This document shows positions 1 to 7,028 of a DNA stretch of 8,004 nucleotides, one piece after another. Every line of letters begins with the position of its first letter. Position 1 is the first letter of the stretch. The position numbers and the translations under genes were made by a program. The stretch is from Bacteroidales bacterium Bact_23 (GTDB lineage: Bacteria; Bacteroidota; Bacteroidia; Bacteroidales; Lentimicrobiaceae): contig LUZO01000162.1 of NCBI GenBank assembly GCA_001603685.1, positions 1 to 8,004 on the forward strand, written 5' to 3'. The notes beneath the pieces are model-generated. The model was not told the origin of the DNA and did no database searches. It was given only the letters and a program-made list of their open reading frames with translations.

Positions 1-29
1 CTCTTGTGCTGCCTTTACACCATCGGACA
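1..29 (-). tRNA. tRNA, 5' part only, probably tRNA-Gln (runs off left edge)
   Basis: Read on the minus strand from 29 down to 1, the sequence gives a seven-base acceptor strand (TGTCCGA), then T8 and G9. The D-stem is GTGT/GCAC (three Watson-Crick pairs and one G-U) around the loop AAAGGCA. This loop carries the invariant A14, G18-G19 and A21. A linker A and the first four anticodon-stem bases (AGAG) follow, and then the window ends. The anticodon, T arm and 3' end lie outside, so identity cannot be read directly. U1 as the first base and the GTGTAA...GCAC D-arm resemble bacterial, especially Bacteroidetes, tRNA-Gln. That the element is a tRNA is nearly certain; the glutamine assignment is inference. 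Confidence 0.75.
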
Positions 30-53
30 GATTAGCTCTCTTTTAAGAGGGTG

Positions 54-61
54 CAAAAATA
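54..61 (-). promoter_or_regulatory. Candidate -7 promoter element of the tRNA
   Basis: The minus strand reads TATTTTTG, an exact match to the Bacteroidetes primary-sigma -7 consensus TANNTTTG. It ends 24 bases before the first tRNA base, which would give a leader of roughly 15-20 nt removed by RNase P. The -33 region is a T-rich run ending in TTTC at a spacing of about 20, one base off the TTTG consensus. The position is what one expects for a tRNA promoter; no transcript data support it. Confidence 0.55.
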
Positions 62-486
62 GGCATTTTTTCGAGAATGATGAAAAAAAAGAGGAATTAT
101 TTAATATTTATCCGGCAGAAATTTTGAATTACAGCGTTTTGAGTGGTGAGAACCCGGATACAAATCAAAATAAACCGTTGTAATCTGACAGGAAAAATGA
201 AAAAAAGCCGTATTGATGCTGATGTTTTGCACTGTAAAAGTGTTTTCGGAAATAAGAAACCGGAAGGCGGAGAGCGGATAATCAGGCAATAAATGCAACT
301 CCTTTTAGTTTTCACAATAATTGTAACTATTTCTGTTTTAACAATTATTTTAAAATTACTAACTTCGCCCCGCTTTGGAATGCGACGGCATTTCAGGAGC
401 GATTCCTTGATTTTCAGGCCGGAAGATATGTTTTCAGGCATTGTTTCCGTGAATGATTGCGTTTTTTTAACCTATAAATTAACCGG
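62..486. other. AT-rich intergenic region without a convincing gene
   Basis: About 425 bp separate the tRNA promoter from the DUF2723 gene. Short open frames exist on both strands, but none has recognisable protein features. The one on the plus strand (293-490, 65 codons) overlaps the next start by ATGA and is discussed as a finding. The most structured part is 314-356. It holds ACAAT-A-ATTGT (314-324), a 9-bp inverted repeat (316-324 against 341-349) and the palindrome ATTTTAAAAT (347-356). No TANNTTTG with a proper -33 partner was found for the downstream gene. Single-mismatch candidates are TAACTTCG (360-367) and TATGTTTT (427-434). Confidence 0.6.
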
Positions 487-3400
487 ATGACAAATTACAG
501 AAAGATCAACAACCTAATTGGCTGGGTTGTATTTGCCATAGCCCTTGTTGTTTATACCCTTACTCTTGAGCCGACAGCAAGTTGGTGGGATTGCGGTGAA
601 TACATCTCCACAGCCTATAAATTGCAAGTGGGTCATCCGCCGGGAGCGCCGCTGTTTCAGATGATTGGCCGTTTCTTTACCCTGTTTGCTTTCGGGAATA
701 CCGGCAAAATTGCCTACATGATCAATTTTATGTCGGGGCTGGTAAGCGCATTTACCATTCTGTTCCTGTTCTGGACCATTACCTATCTTGCCAGGAAAAT
801 TATGGTAAAAAATGGAGAAATGACAACCGGAAACCTGATTGCCATTATGGGAAGCGGAGTGGTAGGAGCTTTGGCCTACACCTTTTCCGATTCATTCTGG
901 TTCTCGGCTGTTGAGGGCGAGGTTTATGCCATGTCGTCCTTCTTTACGGCTGTGGTATTCTGGGCCATTCTCAAGTGGGAGGAAAATGCCGACGAAAAGC
1001 ACAGCATCCGCTGGCTGGTTCTGATTGCCTATCTGGTCGGACTTTCTATCGGGGTGCACCTGCTTAATCTGCTTGCCATTCCGGCCATTGCGTTTGTTTA
1101 TTATTTCAAAAAATTCAAGCCAACGGCAAAAGGTGTCATCACAACCGGCGTTGTTTCAATCGTTTTGCTGGCGCTGATCATGTATCTCATTATTCCCTGG
1201 GCGGTTAACCTGGCCGGCAAATTCGAGCTCCTGTTCGTGAACGGATTCGGATTGCCATTTAATTCGGGTACCATTGTTTACTTTTTACTAATTGCAGCCG
1301 GGCTTTATTTCGGGTTGCGCTATACCCGCCGTCGCAGCCGTTTGATTGCCAATACGGCATTGCTGTCGCTTACCTTTATTCTGATCGGGTATTCATCATT
1401 CCTGATGCTGGTAATCAGAGCCAATACCAATACGCCCATCAATGAGAACAATCCGGATGATGCCATTGGCCTGCTTTCGTATCTGAACCGCGAGCAGTAC
1501 GGAACCTGGCCGCTTTTCCACGGTCAGTATTACAGTACTCCGCTCGATCCTCAGAATCCTTTTGTGGACGGATCGCCCATTTATATCCGCGATAAGGCTG
1601 CGGGTAAATATGTGATTACTGACGAAAGAAAATCGTCGGAACCTAACTACAACCAGGATTTTACCACCATTTTCCCGCGAATGTGGAGCTCGCAGGAGAA
1701 CCATATAAGAGCATATAAGAGCTGGGGCAAAGTGAAGGGCATTCCCATCATAGCATTGAATAACAGCGGCGAACAGGAAACCATTATTAAGCCCACTTTT
1801 GGCGAGAACCTCCGTTTTCTGTTCGATTACCAGCTTGGCCACATGTATTTCCGCTACTTTATGTGGAATTTCGCCGGAAGACAGAACGACATTGAGGGGC
1901 ACGGCGGCATAAAGAATGGTAACTGGCTGAGTGGCATTAAGTTTCTGGATGAGATGCGGCTTGGAAAACAAAGCGATCTGCCGCAGAGCATGCAAAGTCC
2001 GGCACACAATACCTATTACCTGCTTCCGCTGATTCTGGGGCTTATTGGCATGCTTTATCACTTCAGCCGGAACTATCAGGATGGCCTGGTAGTTGCCCTG
2101 CTGTTCTTTATGACGGGTATCGCCATTGTACTTTATCTGAATCAAACGCCGTTCCAGCCGCGCGAAAGGGATTACGCCTATGTGGGGTCGTTTTATGCCT
2201 TTGCCATCTGGATCGGACTTGGCGTGCTGTCGTTGTATGAGTTTCTGACTAAAAAACTGAAAGTAAATGAGCCTGTGAGTGCGGCCGGTGTTACGGTTTT
2301 AACGCTACTCCTCGTGCCTGTAATTATGGCTGCCCAGAACTGGGACGACCACAACCGTGCCGATAAATATGCAGCCCGCGACTTTGCGGCAAACTATCTG
2401 AACTCATGTGCACCAAATGCCATCCTGATTACCAACGGCGACAACGATACCTTCCCGTTGTGGTATGCTCAGGAGGTTGAAGGGGTGCGCACCGATGTAA
2501 GGGTAGTAAATTACATGCTTTCATCCGGCGACTGGTATGTGCATCAGCTCGCAAGAAAAATTTATGATTCGGAACCGCTGCCGTTTACCCTTAGACCCGA
2601 TCAATATAATAAAGGAGTGAATGAGTATGTTCGTTATTTTGCTCAGCGCGAAATTCAGGATAGGATTGAACTGAAGGAAGTTATTGATTTTATTGCCAGC
2701 GATTCACCCAAAAGTAAAGTGAGCCTTATGACCGGTGAGAAGATCAATTACCTGCCCACTAAAAAGATTAAACTAACCGTTGACTCGGCACGGGCTGTTA
2801 AAAATGGCGTTGTGCCGGCCTATATGGCCGATAAAATCGTTCCCGTGATTGAGTGGGACATCAAGAGTAATGTGATTTACAAAAACGATCTGATGCTGCT
2901 CGATTTTATGGCATCCAGCAACTGGGAACGCCCGCTATACTTTGCCAGTCCGTCGAGTGTGAGCAGTGTGGTTGATATTGATAAGTACTGCCACCTTACC
3001 GGCGTGGTTTACAAATTCGTTCCTGTCCTGGCCGAAGATTATGTTCCGGGAATGGGCGGTATTGATACAGAAGCCACCTACGATCTGCTGATGAACAAAA
3101 GCAAGTGGGGAAACCTGAACAAACCGGGCGTTTATGTTGACCGCGAAAGCTACCGGAACTCAATTATGCCGAAGCAGAATTATATGCGGCTTGCTCAGGC
3201 GCTGCAGCGAAAGGGTAAAAACGCCGAGGCCGTTGCAGTTGCCGACCGTTGTCAACTGGAGTTCCCCAACAATAAAATCACCTATGATTATTACTCCCTG
3301 CCGCTTGTTGAGGTTTACTACAAAGCCGGCGCTTTCGATAAAGGGAATGATCTTATGCGGACTCTTGGCAACATTTATGTTGAAAATCTGAACTATTACA

Positions 3401-3570
3401 ATGCCTTGTCGCCTGAATTTGCGTCTGTTTACCACGATGAAAGCATGCAGGCTTATGCTGTAATGTCGCGAATCTGGGAATGGGCCGAAACCTACGGACA
3501 AAGGCAGATTCTGGATGAATTCAAATCGAAAATGATGATTCCGGAAGATCTTAAAGATATCTTCAATTAG
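487..3570 (+). CDS. DUF2723 (GT117) membrane glycosyltransferase, protein O-mannosyltransferase-like
   Basis: This 1027-residue protein belongs to DUF2723 (PF11028; CAZy GT117), the family that contains human TMEM260, an ER protein O-mannosyltransferase. By analogy it probably uses a lipid-linked sugar and glycosylates proteins on the periplasmic side of the inner membrane; its own donor and acceptor are unknown. The first membrane helix is at about 11-27. The first outer loop carries the family signature E28, WWD35CGE38 and GH50PPG, where the acidic residues are the expected GT-C catalytic or metal positions. About eight more hydrophobic segments run to about 310. A large loop follows (about 313-510, with YLNREQYG at 332-339), then four helices, with the conserved RERDY at 559-563 between the second and third. 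From about 617 the protein is soluble, with TNGDNDTFP at 649-657 and TPR-like helices at about 899-990. Length is normal for the phylum and there is no frameshift. The start places the first helix normally; the upstream sequence is A/T-rich with no Shine-Dalgarno. The gene stands alone and ends at a strong terminator. Confidence 0.9.
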   Translation: MTNYRKINNLIGWVVFAIALVVYTLTLEPTASWWDCGEYISTAYKLQVGHPPGAPLFQMIGRFFTLFAFGNTGKIAYMINFMSGLVSAFTILFLFWTITYLARKIMVKNGEMTTGNLIAIMGSGVVGALAYTFSDSFWFSAVEGEVYAMSSFFTAVVFWAILKWEENADEKHSIRWLVLIAYLVGLSIGVHLLNLLAIPAIAFVYYFKKFKPTAKGVITTGVVSIVLLALIMYLIIPWAVNLAGKFELLFVNGFGLPFNSGTIVYFLLIAAGLYFGLRYTRRRSRLIANTALLSLTFILIGYSSFLMLVIRANTNTPINENNPDDAIGLLSYLNREQYGTWPLFHGQYYSTPLDPQNPFVDGSPIYIRDKAAGKYVITDERKSSEPNYNQDFTTIFPRMWSSQENHIRAYKSWGKVKGIPIIALNNSGEQETIIKPTFGENLRFLFDYQLGHMYFRYFMWNFAGRQNDIEGHGGIKNGNWLSGIKFLDEMRLGKQSDLPQSMQSPAHNTYYLLPLILGLIGMLYHFSRNYQDGLVVALLFFMTGIAIVLYLNQTPFQPRERDYAYVGSFYAFAIWIGLGVLSLYEFLTKKLKVNEPVSAAGVTVLTLLLVPVIMAAQNWDDHNRADKYAARDFAANYLNSCAPNAILITNGDNDTFPLWYAQEVEGVRTDVRVVNYMLSSGDWYVHQLARKIYDSEPLPFTLRPDQYNKGVNEYVRYFAQREIQDRIELKEVIDFIASDSPKSKVSLMTGEKINYLPTKKIKLTVDSARAVKNGVVPAYMADKIVPVIEWDIKSNVIYKNDLMLLDFMASSNWERPLYFASPSSVSSVVDIDKYCHLTGVVYKFVPVLAEDYVPGMGGIDTEATYDLLMNKSKWGNLNKPGVYVDRESYRNSIMPKQNYMRLAQALQRKGKNAEAVAVADRCQLEFPNNKITYDYYSLPLVEVYYKAGAFDKGNDLMRTLGNIYVENLNYYNALSPEFASVYHDESMQAYAVMSRIWEWAETYGQRQILDEFKSKMMIPEDLKDIFN

Positions 3571-3592
3571 AAGACGGAATCATTTAAAAAAT

Positions 3593-3631
3593 AAACACCG
3601 GCTGATCAATCAACCGGTGTTTGTTTTTTTT
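3593..3631. terminator. Bidirectional intrinsic terminator between DUF2723 gene and lgt
   Basis: A perfect 9-bp stem (AAACACCGG at 3593-3601 with CCGGTGTTT at 3614-3622) encloses a 12-base loop. On the plus strand it is followed by G and eight T (3624-3631), a classical rho-independent terminator 22 bp after the DUF2723 stop. On the minus strand the same stem is followed by ATTTTTT (3592 down to 3586), so it should also stop transcripts arriving from lgt, whose stop lies 55 bp beyond the T run. One hairpin probably serves both convergent genes. Confidence 0.88.
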
Positions 3632-3685
3632 ATGATGGAATGAAAAGTTGCCGTTGGCAGCACGAAGGCTTTTTGCTTCAGGCTG

Positions 3686-4489
3686 TTATTTTTTAATCTG
3701 CACCTGTTTTTTATCGGTGCGCCACAGCAGCCAGATGCCTGCCAGAACAAAAGGAATGCTCAGCCATTGTCCCATATTCAGGGTCATTGACTGTTCGAAT
3801 GCTACCTGAGGCTCCTTTACAAACTCAATCAGGAAGCGGATGCCGAAAAGCGCAATCAGGAATACGCCGAAAATAAAGCCCTCCTTCATGGTTTTGTAGT
3901 TCCGGATGTAATACCTGAGAAGTACAAAAAAGAGGATAAGGTAAGAAAGTGCCTCATAAATCTGGGTGGGATGGCTGGGCTGGGTTTCGCCGTTCCGGGT
4001 GAAGATAAAGCCCCAGGGCAGAGAAGTGTAATGGCCGTAAATCTCGCTGTTCATAAGGTTTCCCATCCTGATGAAGAAGCCGCCGAGCGCTACCACAATT
4101 ACCAGCCGGTCAACCGTCCATAAATAGGTTTTTCCGGAATTCCGCGCAAATAGCCAGAGTGCAATCAGGATTCCGATTGCCGCTCCGTGGCTGGCCAGGC
4201 CTCCTTCCCATATTTTCAGGATACTGACCGGGTCGCGCAGGTAGGATGCGGGTTCATAAAACAGCACATGGCCAAGGCGGGCGCCCACTACGGTGGCTAT
4301 CACCACATACATGGCAAGGCGGTCGAGCAGGCCGGTGGGCAATCCCTCGCGCTTGAATACCACCTTTTCGAGGATAACATACCCGAGATAAAAGGCAAGT
4401 GCGAAAAACAAACCGTACCACCTCACCTGAAGGCTTCCGAGGCGGAAAAAAAGCGGGCTGACATTCCAGGTAATATAATTGAGAAGCAT
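3686..4489 (-). CDS. lgt: Prolipoprotein diacylglyceryl transferase
   Basis: Lgt moves the diacylglyceryl group from phosphatidylglycerol to the lipobox cysteine of prolipoproteins. This is the first step of lipoprotein maturation, in the inner membrane. The 267-residue protein shows the family marks in order: R23WYG near the end of the first segment, VGAR71LGHVLFY, EGGLASH101G (the essential His region), the Lgt signature R141-G-N144-N147-E149-G152, H173PTQIYE, and IR218FLIEFVKEP. About seven hydrophobic segments fit the known fold, and the tail is basic (KKQVQIKK). The frame stays open upstream to 4564, giving 25 extra residues. I chose the ATG at 4489 because homologues begin with MLLNYI-like sequence directly before the first helix, and because an exact -7 promoter element (4509-4516) sits inside the extension. 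All catalytic residues are present. Downstream lies the shared terminator. Upstream, 184 bp away on the same strand, is a glycosyltransferase that appears to have its own promoter. Confidence 0.95.
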   Translation of the reverse strand: MLLNYITWNVSPLFFRLGSLQVRWYGLFFALAFYLGYVILEKVVFKREGLPTGLLDRLAMYVVIATVVGARLGHVLFYEPASYLRDPVSILKIWEGGLASHGAAIGILIALWLFARNSGKTYLWTVDRLVIVVALGGFFIRMGNLMNSEIYGHYTSLPWGFIFTRNGETQPSHPTQIYEALSYLILFFVLLRYYIRNYKTMKEGFIFGVFLIALFGIRFLIEFVKEPQVAFEQSMTLNMGQWLSIPFVLAGIWLLWRTDKKQVQIKK

Positions 4490-4508
4490 AGTAATGGAAT
4501 TTTGGATG

Positions 4509-4516
4509 CAAAAGTA
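4509..4516 (-). promoter_or_regulatory. Candidate -7 promoter element of lgt
   Basis: The minus strand reads TACTTTTG, an exact TANNTTTG match ending 19 bases before the lgt ATG at 4489. Transcription would start around 4502, leaving a leader of about 12 nt. No TTTG is seen at the -33 position, so the evidence is the -7 match and its placement. It argues against translation from the upstream ATG at 4564. Confidence 0.5.
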
Positions 4517-4673
4517 AGGAATAAAGAAGTATATGGCCGCCGGAATTTCTGAAAGTGGGTGCAAGAGCCGGATTGTCAGGCGTCTGTTGGCTGTGATGCT
4601 TCGGTATATGTGAACTTCGCTGCGGAATTGCGTTTTGATAAGAGGATCATAAAATGCTTTTTAAAGCTCCCTG

Positions 4674-5765
4674 TCAGCGCTTTGCGATGAAGTCTTTAAT
4701 GGTTTTGGTTAACATGCCATTGGCGTGTTTCAGATTCAGGCCGGGTCGCATCATTGCCTTTTCAACGGCAATTGACAAATTCAGATCCGATTGCCGGCAG
4801 GTGGTGAAAAATCCCTGATTGTCTAAAAATCCGGCAAGGTATTCCTGTTCTGTCTGGCCGGGCGTTGGCACCAGAATGGCTCTGTTTCCCGTGAAAGCCA
4901 GATCCATCAGGGTTGAGTAACCTGAGCGGGCTATGACCAGTGGCCCGTTTCTGAGCAGCGCCTCCAGTTGTCCGGCAGGCAGATGTCCGGCTGCATCCAG
5001 CCCGGGTTTTATGGCGCGGATCTCCTGATTTTCCGGGGTTCCTGACAGCAGCAGACAGCGATTTCGTTGCAGCGGCAACTGCTCCTTCAGCAGATTTTCG
5101 AAGATGGATCGCTGAGGCTCAGGCCCTGATACAAGCACCAGAATATCATATTCCTTAGCGGTGTCGTTACCTGTGCTCATCCCTGAAAAGCGGCTCAGCA
5201 AGCCAATGTAGCGGGTGTTTGCCGGAATGTTACTTCCATGCGACAGCTTTCCGGAGAGGTTGGGCGTACCTGGAAAATCTGGAACCCAGCACTCATCGAA
5301 ACGGCGGATGAAAAACCGCGTGGCCTGTCTTAGCAACGGTGCAAACACACGCAGAAGCGGCGGTGGTATGATGTTCAGCTGATGGGTGATTAGTGCGGAG
5401 GGAATGCGGCGGTGCCACAATCCGTATCGGTTGTCGGAGATTACCGCATCAATGTTCAATTCCCTGACCAGCTTTTTAAGTTTGCGATGCTCACGGAAAA
5501 CGGCATGCAACAGACGCGGAACTGACAGCAGCAGGAAAAGTGCCGCTGGAACTTTTGCGCTGTACCTGACTCTATATCCCGGCAGTTCAACATATTCGGC
5601 ATCGGGGAATTCGGTGCGCAGCAGGGTGAGCTGGCGGCCGTCGGAAGCGATTACCGGCACGGCTCCGGCGCCGGCAAGCGCCCTGATTACCGGGATGCAG
5701 CGCGTGGCATGCCCCAGTCCCCAATCGAGCGGGCAGACAAGAATTCGCGGTTTCTTTGGCTCCAT
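4674..5765 (-). CDS. GT-B glycosyltransferase, MurG-like, acceptor unknown
   Basis: This 363-residue protein has the two-domain GT-B layout and probably transfers a sugar from a nucleotide donor to a lipid or envelope acceptor on the cytoplasmic face. The N-terminal Rossmann half opens with RILVCPLDWG-L-G18-H19-ATRCIP, comparable to the glycine-rich loop of MurG and related GT28 enzymes. Residues 72-90 are hydrophobic and followed by basic residues, suggesting peripheral membrane contact. The C-terminal half starts near 205 with DILVLVSGPEPQR (207-219). It then shows ARSGYSTLMDL (279-289) and PTPGQTEQEY (300-309), matching the donor-binding segments of the GT28 C-terminal domain. It has no signal peptide. 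It resembles a Bacteroidetes family annotated only as glycosyltransferase; it is not MurG itself. The frame opens at 5795, but the ATG at 5765 is preferred. Homologues start just before the glycine-rich loop, and a -7 promoter element overlaps the extra codons. An AGGAG directly abuts this ATG, too close for ordinary Shine-Dalgarno use. Confidence 0.8.
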   Translation of the reverse strand: MEPKKPRILVCPLDWGLGHATRCIPVIRALAGAGAVPVIASDGRQLTLLRTEFPDAEYVELPGYRVRYSAKVPAALFLLLSVPRLLHAVFREHRKLKKLVRELNIDAVISDNRYGLWHRRIPSALITHQLNIIPPPLLRVFAPLLRQATRFFIRRFDECWVPDFPGTPNLSGKLSHGSNIPANTRYIGLLSRFSGMSTGNDTAKEYDILVLVSGPEPQRSIFENLLKEQLPLQRNRCLLLSGTPENQEIRAIKPGLDAAGHLPAGQLEALLRNGPLVIARSGYSTLMDLAFTGNRAILVPTPGQTEQEYLAGFLDNQGFFTTCRQSDLNLSIAVEKAMMRPGLNLKHANGMLTKTIKDFIAKR

Positions 5766-5778
5766 CTCCTGTTTTTTG

Positions 5779-5786
5779 CAAATATA
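5779..5786 (-). promoter_or_regulatory. Candidate -7 promoter element of the GT-B glycosyltransferase gene
   Basis: The minus strand reads TATATTTG, an exact TANNTTTG match ending 13 bases before the ATG at 5765. A TTTG lies upstream at 5812-5809, spaced 22 bases, slightly longer than the usual 19-21. Transcription would begin near 5772, giving a leader of only about 7 nt. If correct, the ATG at 5795 cannot be the start, because it would lie upstream of the transcript. Confidence 0.5.
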
Positions 5787-5845
5787 TAAACTCATCGGCA
5801 GTGAAAGTCAAAAGAGGCGGGATTACGAGCGGTTTCGTTTTTTCG

Positions 5846-5853
5846 TATCTTTA
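5846..5853 (+). promoter_or_regulatory. Weak candidate -7 element for dprA
   Basis: TATCTTTA differs from TANNTTTG in the last base and lies 68 bases before the dprA ATG in the divergent gap. A second one-mismatch candidate, TAAATTTC (5897-5904), lies 17 bases before the ATG, a distance similar to the lgt and glycosyltransferase promoters. Neither has a TTTG at the -33 position. One of them probably drives dprA, but the sequence does not decide which. Confidence 0.3.
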
Positions 5854-5921
5854 TCCGCCAAAGATTTCCATAGAATACGGCAAATTCCGGATTCAGTAAA
5901 TTTCGCCCCGACATATAATTT

Positions 5922-7028
5922 ATGGATACAGACGCCTTACTTTATCAGATAGCACTGACCCTGATCAGGGGAATTGGCGACATTAATGCAAAGAAGCTTG
6001 TTTCCTACACCGGCAGCCCTGAAGCGGTTTTCAGGGAAAATAAGCGTGCGCTTTCAAAAATTCCCGGAATCGGCGAATATCTTATCGGGGTGATACTCAG
6101 CAGCGGCCATGTGATGGAAAGGGCGGCCGAAGAGGTGGAGTTTGTTACAAAATACGGCATCAAACCACTTTTTTATACCGAAAAGGGTTATCCGGAGCGG
6201 TTGCGGCATTGCGCCGACAGCCCGGTGCTGCTTTATACCCTGGGAAATGCCGATTTCAACGCTCCGCGTATCGTGAGCGTGGTTGGAACCCGAAGGGCAA
6301 CCGATTACGGGCGGGAAATGTGCCGCAGGCTGGTGAGCGGCCTGAAGGATCTTAATGTTCTGGTAGTTAGTGGACTGGCATTCGGAATAGATACCTGCGC
6401 CCATAGAACTGCGCTTGATGAAGGGCTGAAAACGGCCGGAGTGCTTGCGCACGGCCTCGACAGGGTTTATCCGCCGCAGAATATGAATCTAGCCCAGCGT
6501 ATGCAGGAGCAGGGCGGACTGGTTACCGAATTTATGAGCAACAGCAATCCCGATCGTGAGAACTTCCCCAAACGAAACCGGGTAATAGCCGGGCTGGCCG
6601 ATGCAACCATTGTGGTGGAAGCCGGAAGCAAGGGCGGCGCACTGATCACCGCGGATATAGCCAACTCATACAACCGCGATGTGTTTGCCGTTCCCGGGCG
6701 CATTGGCGATGCCATGTCGGAAGGATGCAACAATCTGATTAAGACCAACCGTGCGGCAATGGTGCAATCGGCCGAGGATATCCTTTACATTATGGGCTGG
6801 AACCGACCCGATGTTAAGCCGGCAGCCACCCAGCGGAAACTGTTTGTTCAGCTTCAGCCCGATGAAGAGGCGGTGGTCAACATCCTGAAAGAGCATGGCG
6901 ACTGCAGTATGGACAAGATATGCATAGGTTCGGGAATGCAGACCAGCAGGGTTGCAGCGGCTTTGCTGAACCTTGAGTTTGAAGGAATTGTAAGGAGCCT
7001 TCCCGGAAAAATGTACCGTTTACTTTAG
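5922..7028 (+). CDS. dprA: DNA-processing protein DprA (Smf)
   Basis: DprA binds incoming single-stranded DNA in the cytoplasm and loads RecA on it during natural transformation; it is also conserved in species not known to be competent. The 368 residues have the full three-part layout. Two helix-hairpin-helix motifs lie at the N terminus (RGIGD at 16-20 and IPGIG at 47-51). The Rossmann-like core follows, with VGTRRATDYG (121-130), SGLAFGID (150-157) and AH161RTAL. It continues with FPKRNRVIAGL (215-225), VVEAG (231-235), GGALITA (238-244) and VFAVPG (254-259). A C-terminal winged-helix domain (about 310-368) is also present. Length is standard and no core motif is missing. The ATG at 5922 is preceded by AT-rich sequence without a Shine-Dalgarno, and homologues start at the same place relative to the first helix-hairpin-helix. 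It is divergent from the glycosyltransferase (156 bp gap), and its stop overlaps the convergent PrsW-like gene. Confidence 0.96.
   Translation: MDTDALLYQIALTLIRGIGDINAKKLVSYTGSPEAVFRENKRALSKIPGIGEYLIGVILSSGHVMERAAEEVEFVTKYGIKPLFYTEKGYPERLRHCADSPVLLYTLGNADFNAPRIVSVVGTRRATDYGREMCRRLVSGLKDLNVLVVSGLAFGIDTCAHRTALDEGLKTAGVLAHGLDRVYPPQNMNLAQRMQEQGGLVTEFMSNSNPDRENFPKRNRVIAGLADATIVVEAGSKGGALITADIANSYNRDVFAVPGRIGDAMSEGCNNLIKTNRAAMVQSAEDILYIMGWNRPDVKPAATQRKLFVQLQPDEEAVVNILKEHGDCSMDKICIGSGMQTSRVAAALLNLEFEGIVRSLPGKMYRLL

Noticed and set aside
230..246. CACT...AGTG hairpin followed by TTTT, terminator-like
   Set aside because: Four or five pairs and four T are too weak, and there is no gene directly upstream on that strand in the window.
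97..441. Two minus-strand open frames (97-441 and 101-298) in the left intergenic region
   Set aside because: They overlap each other in different frames, their translations are rich in Cys, Ile and Phe in no recognisable pattern, and neither has a promoter or ribosome site.
1396..2145. A 249-codon open frame on the minus strand inside the DUF2723 gene
   Set aside because: It lies fully antisense to a well-supported conserved coding region, its translation has no recognisable domain, and its length follows from the codon use of the sense gene.
3640..3680. Small hairpin TGCC-GTT-GGCA after the lgt stop
   Set aside because: A four-pair stem is within chance, and the stronger bidirectional terminator at 3593-3631 already explains transcription ending.
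4662..4683. Possible hairpin (AAAGC with GCTTT) at the end of the GT-B gene
   Set aside because: The stem is only five pairs, overlaps the coding end and is not followed by a clear T run on the minus strand, so it is not a convincing terminator.
5386..5952. A 188-codon plus-strand frame antisense to the GT-B gene and running into dprA
   Set aside because: It is antisense to conserved glycosyltransferase motifs and out of frame with dprA; its translation is Ser/Arg-rich as expected for a shadow frame.
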